Assembly (NCBI GenBank): GCA_963751595.1
Contig: CAVVVC010000005.1
Coordinates: 62,001 to 126,000 of the forward strand
From: JAHEGP01 sp963751595
Lineage (GTDB): Bacteria > Pseudomonadota > Gammaproteobacteria > Pseudomonadales > JAHEGP01
Direction: 5' to 3'
DNA length: 64,000 bases
Under the pieces are notes generated by a model. It was not told the DNA's origin. It saw only the letters and a list, made by a program, of their open reading frames with translations, and searched no databases. Position 1 is the first letter of the stretch. Each line of letters opens with the position of its first letter. A program made the translations under genes and the position numbers. Below are positions 62,205-64,000 of this stretch, piece by piece.

Positions 62205-63797
62205 CTAAAGTGGCATATTGGCGTGTTTGCGCACCGGTTCAGGCACTTGCTTGTTTTCCAACATGATCAGCGCCTTGATGATCCGGAAGCGGGTATTGCG
62301 CGGACGAATGATATCGTCGACATAACCGCGACGGGCCGCCACATAGGGGTTGGTGAAATTATCGGCGTACTCGCGTTTGTACTGCTCAAGTTTTTCCCCG
62401 GCTTCTTCGGCGGATTGGGCGGCGCGAAGCTCTTGGGAGTAGAGGATCTCAGCCGCGCCGCCGGCACCCATCACCGCAATCTCGGCTGTTGGCCAGGCAT
62501 AGTTGATGTCACCACCGAGGTGTTTGGAGTTCATCACGCAATAGGCACCGCCGTAGGCTTTTCGGGTGATGATGGTGATCTTCGGCACCGTAGCTTCGGC
62601 AAAGGCAAACAGCAGTTTGGCTCCGTTGCGGATGATGCCACCATATTCCTGAACCGTGCCGGGCAGAAAACCGGGCACGTCCTCAAAGACCACCAGTGGG
62701 ATGTTGAAAGCATCGCAAAAACGCACGAAGCGCGCGCCCTTGACCGATGAATCATTGTCGAGGGTGCCGGCGAGGTGCACGGGATTGTTCGCCACTATGC
62801 CGACCGAACGGCCGCCATAGCGGGCGAAGCCAATGACAAGGTTAGGCGCGTAAGCGGGCTGAATTTCGAAGAAAATCGTATCGTCGACGGTTTCGCGGAT
62901 GACCTCTTTGATATCGTAGGCTTCGCTCGCGTTTTCCGGGATCAGCTGATCCAGAGAGTCCGACATCCGCTCCGACGGATCGCCGGTCGCGACGGGATCC
63001 GGCGGCTGCATATTGTTTTGCGGCAGGAAGCTGATCAACTCGCGGATGCTACTCAGGGCGTCCTCTTCAGATTCGCAGGCCAAGTGGGCCACGCCGCTTC
63101 GCGTGGCATGGATTTGCGCGCCACCGAGCGTTTCCGTATCGACGTCCTCGTGGGTCACGGCCTTAACCACCTTCGGCCCTGTCAGGAACATGTAGCTGGA
63201 GTTTTCCACCATGAAGACGAAGTCCGTCAGCGCAGGGGAATAGACCGCCCCTCCGGCGCAGGGTCCCATGATGCAGGAGATCTGCGGAATCACACCGGAG
63301 GCGTCGACATTGCGCTGAAAGATTTCGGTATAACCGGCCAGGCTCTCGATACCTTCCTGAATGCGCGCTCCGCCCGAATCATTGAGGCCGATGACGGGAG
63401 CCCCGTTACGCAGCGCCATATCCATTACCTTGCAGATCTTCTCGGCAAAGGTCTCCGAGAGCGATCCACCCAACACAGTAAAGTCCTGGGAAAAGACAAA
63501 CACCAGCCGCCCGTCGATCGTGCCGTAACCGGTGACCACACCGTCACCGGGAAAGACCTTTTCCTGCATCCCGAAATCGGTGCAACGGTGCGTTTTGAAC
63601 ATGTCGAACTCCTCAAAGCTATCCGCATCGAGAAGGTATTCGAGGCGCTCGCGCGCGGTCATCCGCCCCGCCGCATGATGCTTATCGATGCGAGCCTGCC
63701 CGCCGCCCATACGCGCTTGTTCACGCAAGTCCGCCAGGTGGCGGTTGCGATCGAGACGCGAAGCGTCAGACGTTGAAGTGGGTTCCTGACCGCTCAT
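62205..63797 (-). CDS. mmdA: Acyl-CoA carboxyltransferase/decarboxylase alpha subunit (MmdA/PccB-like)
   Basis: A 530-residue carboxyltransferase with two crotonase-like halves. Signatures are HHAAGRMTARERLEYLLDAD, GDGVVTGYGTIDGRLVFVFS, PVIGLNDSGGARIQEGIESL (oxyanion hole), and CIMGPCAGGAVYSPALTDFV. In the second half VFEDVPGFLPGTVQEYGGII and KAYGGAYCVMNSKHLGGDIN appear. In this four-gene setting it most likely removes CO2 from (S)-methylmalonyl-CoA, giving propionyl-CoA and driving the Na+ pump; glutaconyl-CoA is an alternative. A PccB role would need a biotin carboxylase, which is not in the window. Confidence 0.9.
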   Translation of the reverse strand: MSGQEPTSTSDASRLDRNRHLADLREQARMGGGQARIDKHHAAGRMTARERLEYLLDADSFEEFDMFKTHRCTDFGMQEKVFPGDGVVTGYGTIDGRLVFVFSQDFTVLGGSLSETFAEKICKVMDMALRNGAPVIGLNDSGGARIQEGIESLAGYTEIFQRNVDASGVIPQISCIMGPCAGGAVYSPALTDFVFMVENSSYMFLTGPKVVKAVTHEDVDTETLGGAQIHATRSGVAHLACESEEDALSSIRELISFLPQNNMQPPDPVATGDPSERMSDSLDQLIPENASEAYDIKEVIRETVDDTIFFEIQPAYAPNLVIGFARYGGRSVGIVANNPVHLAGTLDNDSSVKGARFVRFCDAFNIPLVVFEDVPGFLPGTVQEYGGIIRNGAKLLFAFAEATVPKITIITRKAYGGAYCVMNSKHLGGDINYAWPTAEIAVMGAGGAAEILYSQELRAAQSAEEAGEKLEQYKREYADNFTNPYVAARRGYVDDIIRPRNTRFRIIKALIMLENKQVPEPVRKHANMPL

Positions 63798-63805
63798 GGG
63801 AGCAC

Positions 63806-64000
63806 CTAGCTTTGATAGTAAACTTGATAGAGGGTTTCTTCTCCGAGGCAGTCATCCACCCGCGCCTGGATTTCGGCTCGCGCAGGGTTCTGGAGCCATT
63901 GATTCCAATGTTCCAGCGAATCCCAGGTGCTGATGACGAGATGCTCACTGGGTTCATCGACCCGGATGAGTGTTTCACCAGAGATGTATCCGGGCTGTGT
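63806..64000 (-). CDS. Antibiotic biosynthesis monooxygenase (ABM)-domain protein, C-terminal part
   Basis: The last 64 codons of a leftward gene entering from the right edge. The frame ends with GETLIRVDEPSEHLVISTWD, then SLEHWNQWLQNPARAEIQAR and a stop at 63806. The S-x-W-x-S-x-E-x-W/F-x-x-W pattern and the short ferredoxin-like fold are typical of ABM/dimeric alpha-beta barrel proteins, including heme-degrading and quinol monooxygenases. It ends 8 bases before the mmdA ATG, so it is probably the gene upstream in the same operon. Confidence 0.7.
   Translation of the reverse strand, partial: TQPGYISGETLIRVDEPSEHLVISTWDSLEHWNQWLQNPARAEIQARVDDCLGEETLYQVYYQS

Overview
The window is about 64 kb of a gammaproteobacterial chromosome of moderately high G+C. 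Conserved blocks point to this class: lptD-surA-pdxA, rsmA-apaG-apaH-cca, folK/folB/tsaD, and the macromolecular synthesis operon rpsU-yqeY-dnaG-rpoD. The amgK-murU cell-wall recycling pair, a FadL-type porin and a sodium-pumping decarboxylase fit a marine, Pseudomonas/Cellvibrio/Haliea-like lineage, but that finer placement is inference. There is no CRISPR array and no intact transposon.

Layout. 1-3431 (minus strand): amgK, murU, rpe and gph form a tight run, followed by the start of trpE. 3573-8255 (plus): lptD, surA and pdxA, diverging from amgK. 8256-40436: about 32 kb of accessory genes lying exactly between pdxA and rsmA, which are neighbours in E. coli and Pseudomonas. 40437-44566 (plus): rsmA, apaG, apaH, cca and a pteridine-reductase-like gene. 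44588-46644 (minus): folK, folB and tsaD. 46817-51459 (plus): rpsU, yqeY, dnaG and rpoD. 51574-58955 (plus): cysK, ackA, pta and a large exported propeller-like protein. 59154-59230: a CAT-anticodon tRNA, followed by a decayed stretch (IS6 transposase remnant, frameshifted uspA fragment). 60020-63808 (minus): a four-gene sodium-translocating decarboxylase cluster and the end of a monooxygenase-like gene.

The accessory block is dominated by envelope proteins. It encodes a CDGSH/glutamate-synthase fusion, a polyphosphate:AMP phosphotransferase, an exported nuclease-fold lipoprotein, FadL, and a dicarboxylate-symporter/solute-binding fusion. It also encodes an exported phosphoesterase coupled to an exported protein with Fam20/HipA-like kinase motifs, an exported PEP-synthase/glucan-dikinase-like protein, two exported beta-lactamase-fold proteins, a nucleotide-translocase-family carrier, several unknown exported proteins, a Na+/H+ antiporter and a complete RND efflux operon. 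Broken genes (a BamE-like frameshift and an acyl-CoA synthetase 3' fragment) lie in its right part.

The most unusual feature is at 17.4-27.7 kb. Two predicted ATP-dependent phosphotransferases carry signal peptides, which puts them where ATP is not normally available, and a nucleotide-translocase-family carrier is encoded beside them. A plausible but untested reading is an envelope phosphorylation module supplied with nucleotide by that carrier. A second lead is a pair of 15-bp palindromes, 21 bp apart, upstream of ackA-pta, which looks like a tandem operator.
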